This document shows, one piece after another, positions 53,052-61,712 of a stretch of 64,000 nucleotides of DNA. The stretch is taken from contig NYUD01000031.1 of NCBI GenBank assembly GCA_002683825.1, positions 62,001-126,000 of the forward strand, written 5' to 3'. Both the position numbers and the translations under genes were made by a program. Below the pieces are notes generated by a model that was given only the letters and a program-made list of their open reading frames with translations, made no database searches and was not told the DNA's origin. The DNA is from Planctomycetota bacterium. GTDB taxonomy: Bacteria; Planctomycetota; UBA1135; GCA-002686595. Position 1 is the stretch's first letter. Every line of letters begins with the position of its first letter.

Positions 53052-54278
53052 CTACTTCAACGCCTCCACGCGCTGCACGAGCGGGGGGTGGGAATAGTGC
53101 AAGAATACGTAGAACGGGTGGGGCGTTAGATTCGAGAGGCTGTCAGCGGAAAGCCCCTTGAGCGCACTCGCCAGCAGTTCTCCCGAGCCGATGGTCTCTT
53201 TCGCGTAGGCGTCCGCTTCGAACTCGTTCTTGCGCGAAAAGGCCTGCATGAGGAAGGAAATGATGAGGTCGATGGGAGAGTACAACAGCCCGAAGAAGAC
53301 CAATCCGGCGTAGACCGACATCTGCTTCAGGCCAAAGGCCTCGAATAGCCCCTCGTGTTTGACGAAAATCGATAGGAGGAAGAAAACGACGCCCGCCTGC
53401 AGCACGCCCAGCACCATGCCCTTGATGATGTGACCGCACTTGTAGTGTCCGATTTCGTGGGCGACGATCGCGACGAGCTCTTCGGTTCTGTGTTTTTCGA
53501 TCAAGGTGTCGTACAGGGCGACGCGCTTGCGCTTTCCGAAACCGGTGAAGAAGGCGTTGGCCTTGGTCGAACGTCGTGAGCCATCTATGACAAAGAGGCC
53601 CTCGAGCGGGAACGCGACCTTTTTCGAGTAGGCCATGACCGACTCCCGCAGCTCACCCTCCTCCAACGGCTTGAACTTGTTGAAGAGCGGCATGATCCAG
53701 GTCGGCGCCACGAACTGCAGCACAATCGTAAACAGGGTCGTGATCGCCCAGCACCAGATCCAAGCCGCCCCGCCGGTCGTTTCGAAGAACCAGAGGATGG
53801 CGGCGAGCAAAGCCCCGCCCAGAAGGACCGTCAAAAAGAGTCCTTTGAGCAGATCGGCGATGAAGGTCTTGGGGGTGGTCTTGTTGAAGCCGAAGCGCTC
53901 TTCGATGACGAAGGTCGAATACCAACTGAAAGGAAGGTTCAAAAGGGTCCGGGCAACGGCCAAGATGCCGATGAAGATCAGACCGCTGACGACAGGACCG
54001 CACTCGAACCCGCGGACCCAGCCATCCAACCACAGGAAACCTCCCTGGGCCCAAAAAACGAGCATGACGAGCAGATTGAAGGTCGCTGGAATCAGTCCGA
54101 ACTGCGTTCGCGCTCGCGTGTACTCCTGGGACTTCCGATAGCGTTCGGCATCGTAGACCTTGTCAAATCCCGCGGGGGCTTGCGGCTGGAGCGCCCGCAA
54201 ATTCAGGACATCAGCAAGTGCGTTCAGAAGGTAGTCGAGCAGCAGCGCAGCCAGAATGAGCGCGGTGTAGACGTTCAT
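53052..54278 (-). CDS. Ste24/HtpX-type M48 metalloprotease
   Basis: A 408-residue integral-membrane metalloprotease. It has the Zn motif HEIGHYKCGH, the distal ligand Glu in NEFEADAYA, several spans, and the Ste24-type YSTFVIEERFGFNKTTPKTF. Ste24 enzymes act on membrane or envelope proteins; the bacterial substrates are not known. ATG 54278 was chosen for the opening membrane segment (ALILAALLLDYLLNALADVL). It follows the peroxiredoxin-like gene by 31 bases on the same strand, so the two are probably co-transcribed. Confidence 0.94.
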   Translation of the reverse strand: MNVYTALILAALLLDYLLNALADVLNLRALQPQAPAGFDKVYDAERYRKSQEYTRARTQFGLIPATFNLLVMLVFWAQGGFLWLDGWVRGFECGPVVSGLIFIGILAVARTLLNLPFSWYSTFVIEERFGFNKTTPKTFIADLLKGLFLTVLLGGALLAAILWFFETTGGAAWIWCWAITTLFTIVLQFVAPTWIMPLFNKFKPLEEGELRESVMAYSKKVAFPLEGLFVIDGSRRSTKANAFFTGFGKRKRVALYDTLIEKHRTEELVAIVAHEIGHYKCGHIIKGMVLGVLQAGVVFFLLSIFVKHEGLFEAFGLKQMSVYAGLVFFGLLYSPIDLIISFLMQAFSRKNEFEADAYAKETIGSGELLASALKGLSADSLSNLTPHPFYVFLHYSHPPLVQRVEALK

Positions 54279-54309
54279 TGAATAGGTAGACCTCGAGGAA
54301 AGAAGCGAC

Positions 54310-54906
54310 TTACGAGGACACCGAAACGCCGTACTCCCCTGCGATCGCCAGTAGATCTTCTGTGCTCGGCAGGTCGGCGGGATGGTCCCCACGGTAGAGC
54401 CACAGGATCTTACCGTTGCGATCGACCAGAGCCGCTCCTGGATTCCGAAGCTTGTCGCTTTCGGCTGCCAAGGTGCGTCGCCAACTCTGACGAAAGCCAA
54501 GCTGGGCGGCCGCCCGTTGACGGCGCCAAAGGTCGCGTTTGGCTAACATCTTCCACCAGGGCATGCGCAACAAGCCGACGAGATCATGGGTCTTGTGCTC
54601 GGGATCGGGAACGCACTCGAACAGAGGCCAGTTGGGCGGGCCGAGCGAGTATTCTGGAGCGCCGCACAACCCCTCAAGATCCTCGGAGCGAGCCTGGACG
54701 ATGCACGCCAAACGGACGCCGGTCGCCTGAATTTTGGGGGAACTCTCGCGCAACTGCGCGAGGGATTGGGCGAAGAAGATTCAGCCGCTATGGCGCAACC
54801 AGACCAGGAGCGCCGGTCCCTTTGCCCACTGATCCGACAAATGCGCCGTACTTCCATCGCAGCGGCGGTAGTCGAAATCCGGGGCTCTGCTTCCCACGTC
54901 GATCAT
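54310..54906 (-). CDS. peroxiredoxin-like protein, probable selenoprotein (UGA as Sec42)
   Basis: Read through one UGA, the gene gives a 198-residue AhpC/TSA (PRX-like 2) protein: start MIDVGSRAPDFDYRRCDG, then LLVWLRHSG-U-IFFAQSLAQL, and later GFRQSWRRTLAAESDK and GDHPADLPSTEDLLAI, all normal for the family. The UGA (54783-54781) sits where homologues have the reactive Cys (RHFG-C-xFC). A frame of 156 codons continues without lesion and keeps the family's features, which argues against a pseudogene. The downstream hairpin 54762-54745 fits a SECIS. Ordinary gene finders will report a 41-residue fragment and a truncated peroxiredoxin. No sel genes are in the window, so recoding is an inference. 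Start ATG 54906; Shine-Dalgarno weak. Confidence 0.8.
54745..54762 (-). promoter_or_regulatory. candidate bacterial SECIS hairpin
   Basis: Reading the minus strand, CTCGCGC-AGTT-GCGCGAG forms a perfect 7-bp stem with a four-base loop. It starts 18 bases after the UGA at 54781, so the loop lies about 25 bases from it, and the second loop base is G. The known bacterial SECIS rule (G in the first two loop positions, loop 16-37 bases from the UGA) is met. In GC-rich coding DNA such a stem can occur by chance. Confidence 0.55.
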
Positions 54907-54986
54907 GAATTCAAACTTCGTGGCCTTTGGCGAACGACTCGCGAGGTGACACGGATAGATTACCGTCCCGACCGATTCAACGCAGG

Positions 54987-55655
54987 ATGGATTCCAACAC
55001 CCAAGACACACCGTCTTCCGCCTCCCCGGCCCCCTCCACCCCTCCCGCACCTCCCAACGGGGCCGGGCCCCGGCCCCCCTCCAGGACACGCATGTGGATC
55101 GACTTCGGGCCACTCGTCGTCTTTCTGGTGACGAACTTCATCTTCAAGGACGCCTTCATCGCCACAGGCGCCTTGATGGCGGCGGTCTTGATCGCGGTCA
55201 TCGCCTCGCTGAAGATCGAACACAAAATCCCCCCGATGACCCTCTTCACCGCGATCGCGGTGGGCATCTTCGGCGGTCTTACGATCTGGATGCAGGACGA
55301 GGAGTTCATCAAGATCAAACTGACGATCATCAACGTCCTTTTCGGCGTCGTTCTTCTTGGAGGCGTGGCGATGGGCCACTCCTTCTTGAAATCGCTTCTA
55401 GGGCAAAGCCTGGCCCTCAGCGACGAGGCCTGGCGCTCGCTCACTGTGCGCTACGCCCTTTTCTTTCTGGCCACCGCGGGCATCAACGAGATCGTGCGGC
55501 GCCAGGTCGATTGGGACACCTACGTGAACTTCAAGGTCTTCGGTGTCCTCGGGCTCACGGTGATCTTCTCCCTCACGCAAGCCCCTTTCCTCAACCGCCA
55601 CATTCAACGGTCCGGCGGCGGCGGTACAGGATCGGGTTCGTCGCCGCAGATCTGA
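54987..55655 (+). CDS. YciB/septation protein A family
   Basis: A 222-residue membrane protein with five predicted spans: FGPLVVFLVTNFIF, ALMAAVLIAVIASLKIE, LFTAIAVGIFGGLTIWM, LTIINVLFGVVLLGGVA and FKVFGVLGLTVIFSL. Family motifs are WIDFGPLVVF and WRSLTVRYALFFLATAGINE. The Pro/Ser-rich N-terminus (about 35 residues) and Gly/Ser-rich tail are low complexity. YciB homologues affect envelope and septum function. ATG 54987; upstream frame rejected as low complexity. Confidence 0.86.
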   Translation: MDSNTQDTPSSASPAPSTPPAPPNGAGPRPPSRTRMWIDFGPLVVFLVTNFIFKDAFIATGALMAAVLIAVIASLKIEHKIPPMTLFTAIAVGIFGGLTIWMQDEEFIKIKLTIINVLFGVVLLGGVAMGHSFLKSLLGQSLALSDEAWRSLTVRYALFFLATAGINEIVRRQVDWDTYVNFKVFGVLGLTVIFSLTQAPFLNRHIQRSGGGGTGSGSSPQI

Positions 55656-55678
55656 CCGGGGGAGATACGGTGTCGCAC

Positions 55679-58477
55679 CTAGCGCTTCTCCAGAGAGTAC
55701 CAGCGATGATTGCGCTCTTTCAAGCGCGACTCTTCCTGGGGAAAGTCGGTCCACTTGCCCTTCAGGAAGTCCTCGAAGGGCGCGAAGTGGTCGTCGGCTC
55801 GGGTTCCGTTTTCCGGTAGGTCGATCAGGATCTCCGTCGCTCCCATCGACGGCAACATGCGCGCTCTGGCGGTCTTTCCCGGGCGCATTTCCGCCACGAA
55901 CAACACCTGCGAAGCAAAGTCGACGGGAACGAGGTAGACCAGCCCTTTGTTCGTGGAGAAGAGCTTTTCGTCGGTCCTGAAGAGGCTTTGTGAATGGGCG
56001 TGGAAGATACTCGTCCGCGTCCCGCGAACCGCCGCGATCGCTGTTCGTTGTGCCTTGTAATAGGCGGGCAGGTGGTCGAAGCTGCACGGAACCAGGATGG
56101 ACTGGAGCCAGGCTTCACGGGCGGTGATCAGGGGCTTGGGGAGGACGTGGGGCGTCATCAGGTAGAGGTTGACGTCACCCCAAAGCAACTCGTCGCTCTT
56201 CTTCAGATCCTGTGTATTGCGCCACGGCCTCTGGATGGCCGAGTCACATGCCTCGTGCTGCGCGAGATAGTGTTGAGTGACCAACCCCGAAGGCTTGCCC
56301 TCCCGGCTCGCGCTCCAGAGGCTCGCGACGTTCTCCAGTGCATCGCGCAGGGTCTTGTGCGTGCGAACCCAGCGCTCGTCCGTCGAGAATTCCTCGGGGC
56401 TGGGTAGATCGCTGCTGGGATCGTAGGCAAAGGCGATTTCATGAGCTTCTGCGCCCGCAAGCGCGGCGATGTGGTCCTCGAACCGGCCCATGAGCAGCGT
56501 GATGTAGGGCATCACGCGCGAACTAACATGGGCCATGAACGGGTCGCGCCCGGGTTGTCGGTCCGCATCCAACAAACGCTCCTCATCGAACCAATCCAGG
56601 ATGGCGCGCGCCTCGAGACTGAGGGTCGAGTCCTCCCTCATCGCCGCAATCCAGGGCCACATGCGTTCCATCCACCCATCCTGCGTGTCGAGCGAGATCC
56701 TCTGGATGTCCTCCAGACGAATCACCGTCCTGGGCCCCAGCCGATCGAACAAAGTGCGCGCTCGGTCGTGCCGCAGGGTTTTCCAGGCCTGATCGTCGTA
56801 AAGCCAACCCGGGCCATCGAAGCTGAACTCCGGCTGAGCCCCCGGCCGGCGGACGTAGTGCGGCGAGGTGTTGCAGTTCAGCCAGACGTCATTGCGATCG
56901 TCAAAGCCCGCCGGCTGCGCAAGTCGGGCCAGCTCGTTGAAAGCAGGAAACCCGCCCCACCGAAAGCTCGAGTCCCGTCCGTCTACAAGGAAATCGCCGA
57001 TCCAAGTCCGCGCCTTGCTCGCGGCACGGCCGGGTACGGGAGCGTGTGTCAACATCACGTACTCCATTCCGCCCTCCACGTCGCCGGCCAGAAAGACCTC
57101 AGCACGCCCGTAGGACAACCGGCTTCCAGCCAATACACGATCGACACCGCCATGCATCGCGCCGGTGCGCTTGGAATAGCCGATCTTGAGGAACGTCTCC
57201 ATCGCGTTCCGCGAAGCCAGGTAGGAGCGTCCTTCGAAGACGATCTTGGTGTGGGTAGCCAAGTCCAATTTCACACCCGGTGGGGGCGAGGTTACCGGGT
57301 AACCCAACCCAAACCCCTCCAGCTCACTTCGCAGGAGCGGGACGCGATAGAAGTGGCGCACGCCTTCGGGGTCGTCCACGACCTTGCCCGTCCCCGGGTC
57401 CAAGGCGCGCAACAGCACCGTGTGTTTCTCCAGCAGGTTCGGAGTCTTCCCATCGACCAGGACGCTCAACGGCTCACCGGGCTCCAGATCGGCGCCCCAG
57501 CGCATGGTCGTCTGTGGAACACGCCCGTTCAGACGAAAGGGCGCTCCCACCGAGAGAATGGGGCCTGGTGTCTTGGGCGGCGTTGAAAGCCCGAAAAAGA
57601 ACTCGTCCGAGAATCCGCTGAATACACTGGGATAGCCCGGCATGCTGATACCGGACATGCGGAATCGCGCGCCGTGCAACTGCACGGGGTAGGAGCGCAA
57701 ACCGTCGCGCTTGATCGGCTGGTGCGCATCCATGAGCGCCAACAGACCGGCGGCTTTCGCGGGGTTCCGTATCAACCAGACGTTCGTAGCGAACGCGTAG
57801 CCTCCGCCGAAGTATTCCGTGCCGCCGTTGAGCGCAACGCCCAGGGTGAGAACGTGGAGGAGGCTGATCCCCCGTTCGAGCATGTTCACGAGTATCCGCT
57901 TGGCATCGTTACCCGTATAGGTGGGATTCATCCAGGGAGGAACCGGATCGACCCACACCTGGCCCTCATCACCGATCAAGCGATCGATCATCTCCGGTCG
58001 TTCCAGCCAGAAGTTCCGTCCCGCGTTGACTCCGGCGACGTAGGCTTCCAGAAGCTCCTTGATCTCGGGCTCGAGAAGATTTTCGTCCTGTGCCTGCCGG
58101 CGGGCTACCTCATCCAGTCCCCAGACGCGGACGCGAAGGTCGCGCTTCAGCACGCGCGGACCGGCGATCTCTGCGAAGCGTCCCGTTGTCGACCAGAGAT
58201 TCGCCAGGGTCGCGACAGGAAAGTCGCGCACCTGCGTGTAGCCCAGGCCGTAGAAAACACCCTCATCGGTATCGGCGAAGATGTGTGGAGCTCGCAGCTC
58301 GTCGTAGTAAACGCGAACAGCGCCACGGGGCAGGTCGGACTCGGTCTGCTGGGGTAATCCGACGAACCAGTCGGTGGGGTCTTCCGCCTGCAGCACCCCC
58401 TCGTCACCTCCACCACATGCGCAGGCGAGCAGAACCCACAAGAGCTCCCCCCCATGACCGCACCGCACCGCACTCAT
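55679..58477 (-). CDS. penicillin acylase-family (S45) Ntn hydrolase
   Basis: A 932-residue lipoprotein-like (LLACACGGG) S45 family protein: VYYDELRAPHIFADTD, FYGLGYTQVRDF, the propeptide, then FATNVWLIRN. In the family the beta chain starts with Ser in a G-S-N-x-W pattern; here A-T-N-V-W, so Thr would be the nucleophile. Later matches are SPHYVRRPG, FDRLGPRTVIRLEDIQRISLD and a C-terminal region near STNKGLVYLVPVDFA. S45 enzymes cut amide bonds in penicillins or acyl-homoserine lactones after self-cleavage. ATG 58477 overlaps the flavoenzyme stop by one base (TGATG); the two are co-transcribed. Confidence 0.9.
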   Translation of the reverse strand: MSAVRCGHGGELLWVLLACACGGGDEGVLQAEDPTDWFVGLPQQTESDLPRGAVRVYYDELRAPHIFADTDEGVFYGLGYTQVRDFPVATLANLWSTTGRFAEIAGPRVLKRDLRVRVWGLDEVARRQAQDENLLEPEIKELLEAYVAGVNAGRNFWLERPEMIDRLIGDEGQVWVDPVPPWMNPTYTGNDAKRILVNMLERGISLLHVLTLGVALNGGTEYFGGGYAFATNVWLIRNPAKAAGLLALMDAHQPIKRDGLRSYPVQLHGARFRMSGISMPGYPSVFSGFSDEFFFGLSTPPKTPGPILSVGAPFRLNGRVPQTTMRWGADLEPGEPLSVLVDGKTPNLLEKHTVLLRALDPGTGKVVDDPEGVRHFYRVPLLRSELEGFGLGYPVTSPPPGVKLDLATHTKIVFEGRSYLASRNAMETFLKIGYSKRTGAMHGGVDRVLAGSRLSYGRAEVFLAGDVEGGMEYVMLTHAPVPGRAASKARTWIGDFLVDGRDSSFRWGGFPAFNELARLAQPAGFDDRNDVWLNCNTSPHYVRRPGAQPEFSFDGPGWLYDDQAWKTLRHDRARTLFDRLGPRTVIRLEDIQRISLDTQDGWMERMWPWIAAMREDSTLSLEARAILDWFDEERLLDADRQPGRDPFMAHVSSRVMPYITLLMGRFEDHIAALAGAEAHEIAFAYDPSSDLPSPEEFSTDERWVRTHKTLRDALENVASLWSASREGKPSGLVTQHYLAQHEACDSAIQRPWRNTQDLKKSDELLWGDVNLYLMTPHVLPKPLITAREAWLQSILVPCSFDHLPAYYKAQRTAIAAVRGTRTSIFHAHSQSLFRTDEKLFSTNKGLVYLVPVDFASQVLFVAEMRPGKTARARMLPSMGATEILIDLPENGTRADDHFAPFEDFLKGKWTDFPQEESRLKERNHRWYSLEKR

Positions 58478-60747
58478 CAACGCCTACCTTCCAGGCGCGG
58501 ACGAGGCTGTGCAGCTTCGTATTGCTTGGGCCAGGGATGGTCGAAATGGTCGTATTCCCCAGTCGCCCGCAACGTGAGATAGGGGTCGGAGAGATGGCCG
58601 CGAGCGATGGCGCACAGGTCCGCACGCCCTGAGGCGATCAACGTGTTGACGTGGTCGGCGCCTTGAATGGCACCGACCGCCATCACCGCCATACCCACTT
58701 CGGAACGAATACGCTCTGCAAAGGGCACCTGATACATCCGTCCGTACTCCGGCTGAGACAGGGGCGTGTTTCCCGCGGACGAGACGTCGATCAGATCCAA
58801 GCCGGCATCGCGCAAGACACGCGCGACCTGGACGCTGTCGGTGATCGTCATGCCCTTTTCCCCCAACCAATCGGATGCGCTGATGCGAACCGACATGGGT
58901 TTCTCTGCAGGCCAAACACTGCGCACGGCCTCGTAGACCTCGAGCGGGAAGCGGAGTCGATTCTCCAGCGTTCCGCCGTATTCGTCCCCACGCATATTGC
59001 TGATAGGAGATAGAAAACTCGAAAGTAGATAGCCGTGGGCCATGTGGATTTCGAGCATGTCGAATCCAGCCCGTTCGGAGCGCTCGGCAGCCTGAACGTA
59101 CTCCGCGAGAATACGCTCCATGTCGCCTCGATCCATCTCGCGCGGCGCGGGCCAGTCGTCGTCGAAGGAAAGCGGCGAAGGGCCTATCGCTCTCCAGGCC
59201 GTTCCATCCCGCAGGGGGTCATCCCCTTCCCAGGGTAGATGACACGCAGCCTTGCGCCCCGCATGGCCCAATTGAATGGCGAGCCTGGCGCGTGAATTCC
59301 CGTGGCAGAAATCGACGATGCGCTTCCAGGAACTCTCGTGTTCGTCGGTATACATCCCCGCGCAGCCTTGCGTGATGCGGCCTTCGGCGGAGATGTTGGT
59401 CATTTCGGTGAAGACGAGCCCGGCGCCTCCGATCGCACGACTCGCCAGGTGCACCAGATGCCAGTCATTCACCAGTCCCTCGGCCGCCGTGTACTGACAC
59501 ATGGGCGAAACGACGACGCGGTTCTCGAGCTCGAGAGAACGCAGTTTGAACGGCGCAAACATGGGCGCCGGCGACTTGCCGGACGAATCGCGATCCACGC
59601 CGTTCTCCTTTGCGAACCAGTCGTCGACACGTCGCACCAGTTCCGGATCGCGCAATCTCAGATTGTCGTAGGTGATCCGCTTCGAGCGCGTCATCAGGTT
59701 GAATTGCAGCTGGATCGGAGCCTGCCCCATGTAACGCGCAGAATTTTCGAACCACTCGAGGCTCGTCTGGGCGGCCTTTTGGAGCTTGATCACGTCGACC
59801 CAGCGTTCGTCCTCATAGCGCTCGAGAGCCTTGGGAACGTCACGGAGGCCCGTTTTCCGGAAGGCCTCGACCAAAGCGATGGCGTCCTCCATCGCCAGTT
59901 TGGTGCCGGATCCGATCGAGAAATGCGCTGTATGCGCGGAATCCCCCATCAGGCAAACGTTGTCCTTGCGCCAGGTCTTGCACTTGATGGTCGGGAAAGT
60001 ACGCCAGAGCGAGCGGTTGACCAGCAGCGCATGCCCGTCGAGGTGATCGGCAAAGAGCTCGTTCACGTATGCGACGGTCTCTTCCTCGCTTGCCTTGTCC
60101 AAACCCGCGCTGCGCCAAACCTCTTCGCGACACTCGACGATCCACGTCGACAGCGGCTCTTTGCCGCGCTGAAATGGGTAGGCGTGTACCTGGAAGAGTC
60201 CGTGTTGATTCTCGCGGAAGATGAAGGTGAAAGCTTCAAGGGGAAGCCTTGTACCGAACCACGCAAACTTGCAGAGTCGATTGTCGATGTCGGGCTGAAA
60301 AGTGTCCGCGTACTTGGATCGCAGAAAACTGTTGATCCCGTCCGCGGCGATTACGAGATCGGCCGGGCCGACGTCGTTCTCATCCACGACTTCACTCTCG
60401 AATTCGATCCGTATGCCGAGCTCCCGGCAGCGCTCGTGAAAGATCTGCAGCAGGCGCTTACGCGCCAACCCACAGAACCCGTGCCCGGTCGAACGCACAC
60501 AGGTGTCCGCGTAGTACGTCTCGATGTCCGACCAGTACGCGAACGAATCACGGATGGTGCGATAACTCTCGGGATCCGCCTCTTCGAAGTTGTCCAACGT
60601 CTCGTCCGAAAACACGACGCCCCACCCGAAGGTGTCGTCGGGCTTGTTGCGCTCGTAAACGTCGATCTGGACCTCGGGAAAGGCCTTCTTCATCAGGATC
60701 GAGAAGTAGAGCCCGGCCGGCCCCGCGCCAATGCAAACGATCTTCAT
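58477..60747 (-). CDS. bifunctional salicylyl-CoA 5-hydroxylase/oxidoreductase-type flavoenzyme
   Basis: A 756-residue fusion. Residues 1-380 are an FAD monooxygenase (CIGAGPAGLYFSILMKK; MGDSAHTAHFSIGSGTKLAMEDA). From about 395 an old-yellow-enzyme/2,4-dienoyl-CoA reductase-type barrel follows (MFAPFKLRSLELENRVVVSP; HAGRKA; HMAHGYLLSSFLSP). The pair is the layout of salicylyl-CoA 5-hydroxylase and aminobenzoyl-CoA monooxygenase/reductase in aromatic CoA-ester degradation. No other aromatic genes are close, so the substrate is uncertain. ATG 60747 starts the conserved MKIVCIGAGP. Confidence 0.92.
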   Translation of the reverse strand: MKIVCIGAGPAGLYFSILMKKAFPEVQIDVYERNKPDDTFGWGVVFSDETLDNFEEADPESYRTIRDSFAYWSDIETYYADTCVRSTGHGFCGLARKRLLQIFHERCRELGIRIEFESEVVDENDVGPADLVIAADGINSFLRSKYADTFQPDIDNRLCKFAWFGTRLPLEAFTFIFRENQHGLFQVHAYPFQRGKEPLSTWIVECREEVWRSAGLDKASEEETVAYVNELFADHLDGHALLVNRSLWRTFPTIKCKTWRKDNVCLMGDSAHTAHFSIGSGTKLAMEDAIALVEAFRKTGLRDVPKALERYEDERWVDVIKLQKAAQTSLEWFENSARYMGQAPIQLQFNLMTRSKRITYDNLRLRDPELVRRVDDWFAKENGVDRDSSGKSPAPMFAPFKLRSLELENRVVVSPMCQYTAAEGLVNDWHLVHLASRAIGGAGLVFTEMTNISAEGRITQGCAGMYTDEHESSWKRIVDFCHGNSRARLAIQLGHAGRKAACHLPWEGDDPLRDGTAWRAIGPSPLSFDDDWPAPREMDRGDMERILAEYVQAAERSERAGFDMLEIHMAHGYLLSSFLSPISNMRGDEYGGTLENRLRFPLEVYEAVRSVWPAEKPMSVRISASDWLGEKGMTITDSVQVARVLRDAGLDLIDVSSAGNTPLSQPEYGRMYQVPFAERIRSEVGMAVMAVGAIQGADHVNTLIASGRADLCAIARGHLSDPYLTLRATGEYDHFDHPWPKQYEAAQPRPRLEGRR

Positions 60748-60862
60748 CAGAAAGGACTTCTTGCCTCGATATACCTTGAGAACCCAAACACCCCGCAGAT
60801 TCTAGGCTCAGCGGCAGAGAAAGCAGAATGAAGAGTCCCGGCTTTCGCAGCGGAAGATCAGC

Positions 60863-61525
60863 GTGTACGGTGACTCGGTGACCACCGAAGCAGACGACAT
60901 CGTCGCGGTCGGAGGCAACCTCGAGCCCGACACGATCCTCAAGGCCTACCGCAACGGTGTTTTTCCCTGGCCGGCGGAGGACTTGCCCCTGCTTTGGTTC
61001 TGCCCGAGAGAGCGTGCGATCCTCCAGTTCGACCGTATACATCTATCGCGGAGCCTGCTCAAGGCACTGGAAAGGTCGCCCTTTCGGTGCACGATCGATC
61101 GAGAGTTCTCAAGGGTCATTCGCGAATGTGCGGAGATCCCGCGCAAAGACCAGGACGGAACGTGGATCACACCGAACATGATCCGGGGCTATGAGAAGCT
61201 CCACGCCTTGGGTGCGGCGCACAGCATAGAGACATGGCGGGGGGACCGACTGATAGGTGGCACGTACGGAGTGGATTCCGGCGGTGCCTTCGCCGCCGAG
61301 AGTATGTTTCATCGAGAACCGTATGCATCGCAATTTGCTCTTCTACACCTTGTTGAACACCTGAAGAGGCGGGGACTGAAGTGGCTGGACATTCAGATGC
61401 TGACCCCCCACCTCGTGAGAATGGGAGCACACACGGTCCCTCGCCCGACTTTCCTCAAGCTGCTCGAGGAGGCGATAAAGCCGAAACGGAATCTGTTTCC
61501 GAAGGCCCCTCCCCACGACGAGTAG
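60863..61525 (+). CDS. aat: leucyl/phenylalanyl-tRNA--protein transferase
   Basis: A 220-residue Aat: GVFPWPAEDLPLLWFCPRERAI, the Lys/Arg-N-end binding region, GGTYGVDSGGAFAAESMFHRE and DIQMLTPHLVRMGAHTVPR. The enzyme adds Leu/Phe to N-terminal Arg/Lys of proteins for N-degron proteolysis by ClpAP/ClpS. GTG start at 60863 (no ATG fits). It diverges from the flavoenzyme gene across 115 bases, and no operon partner follows. Confidence 0.93.
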   Translation: MYGDSVTTEADDIVAVGGNLEPDTILKAYRNGVFPWPAEDLPLLWFCPRERAILQFDRIHLSRSLLKALERSPFRCTIDREFSRVIRECAEIPRKDQDGTWITPNMIRGYEKLHALGAAHSIETWRGDRLIGGTYGVDSGGAFAAESMFHREPYASQFALLHLVEHLKRRGLKWLDIQMLTPHLVRMGAHTVPRPTFLKLLEEAIKPKRNLFPKAPPHDE

Positions 61526-61712
61526 TGGACCCCGGGACCCGAGCGGGCCACGACCACCCGGCCAGGTTCGACCAGGTGCGCAGAAGCCCGGCCACGGGCC
61601 GGCTGCGGGTGGCGTTGCATCGGAAGTCGCGCACCTCGAACGCGTTATTTGACTGCCGGAAGGGGCGTATTCGGAATAGAATCACAGAGCTATCGACGAT
61701 TGGTTCTTCCCG

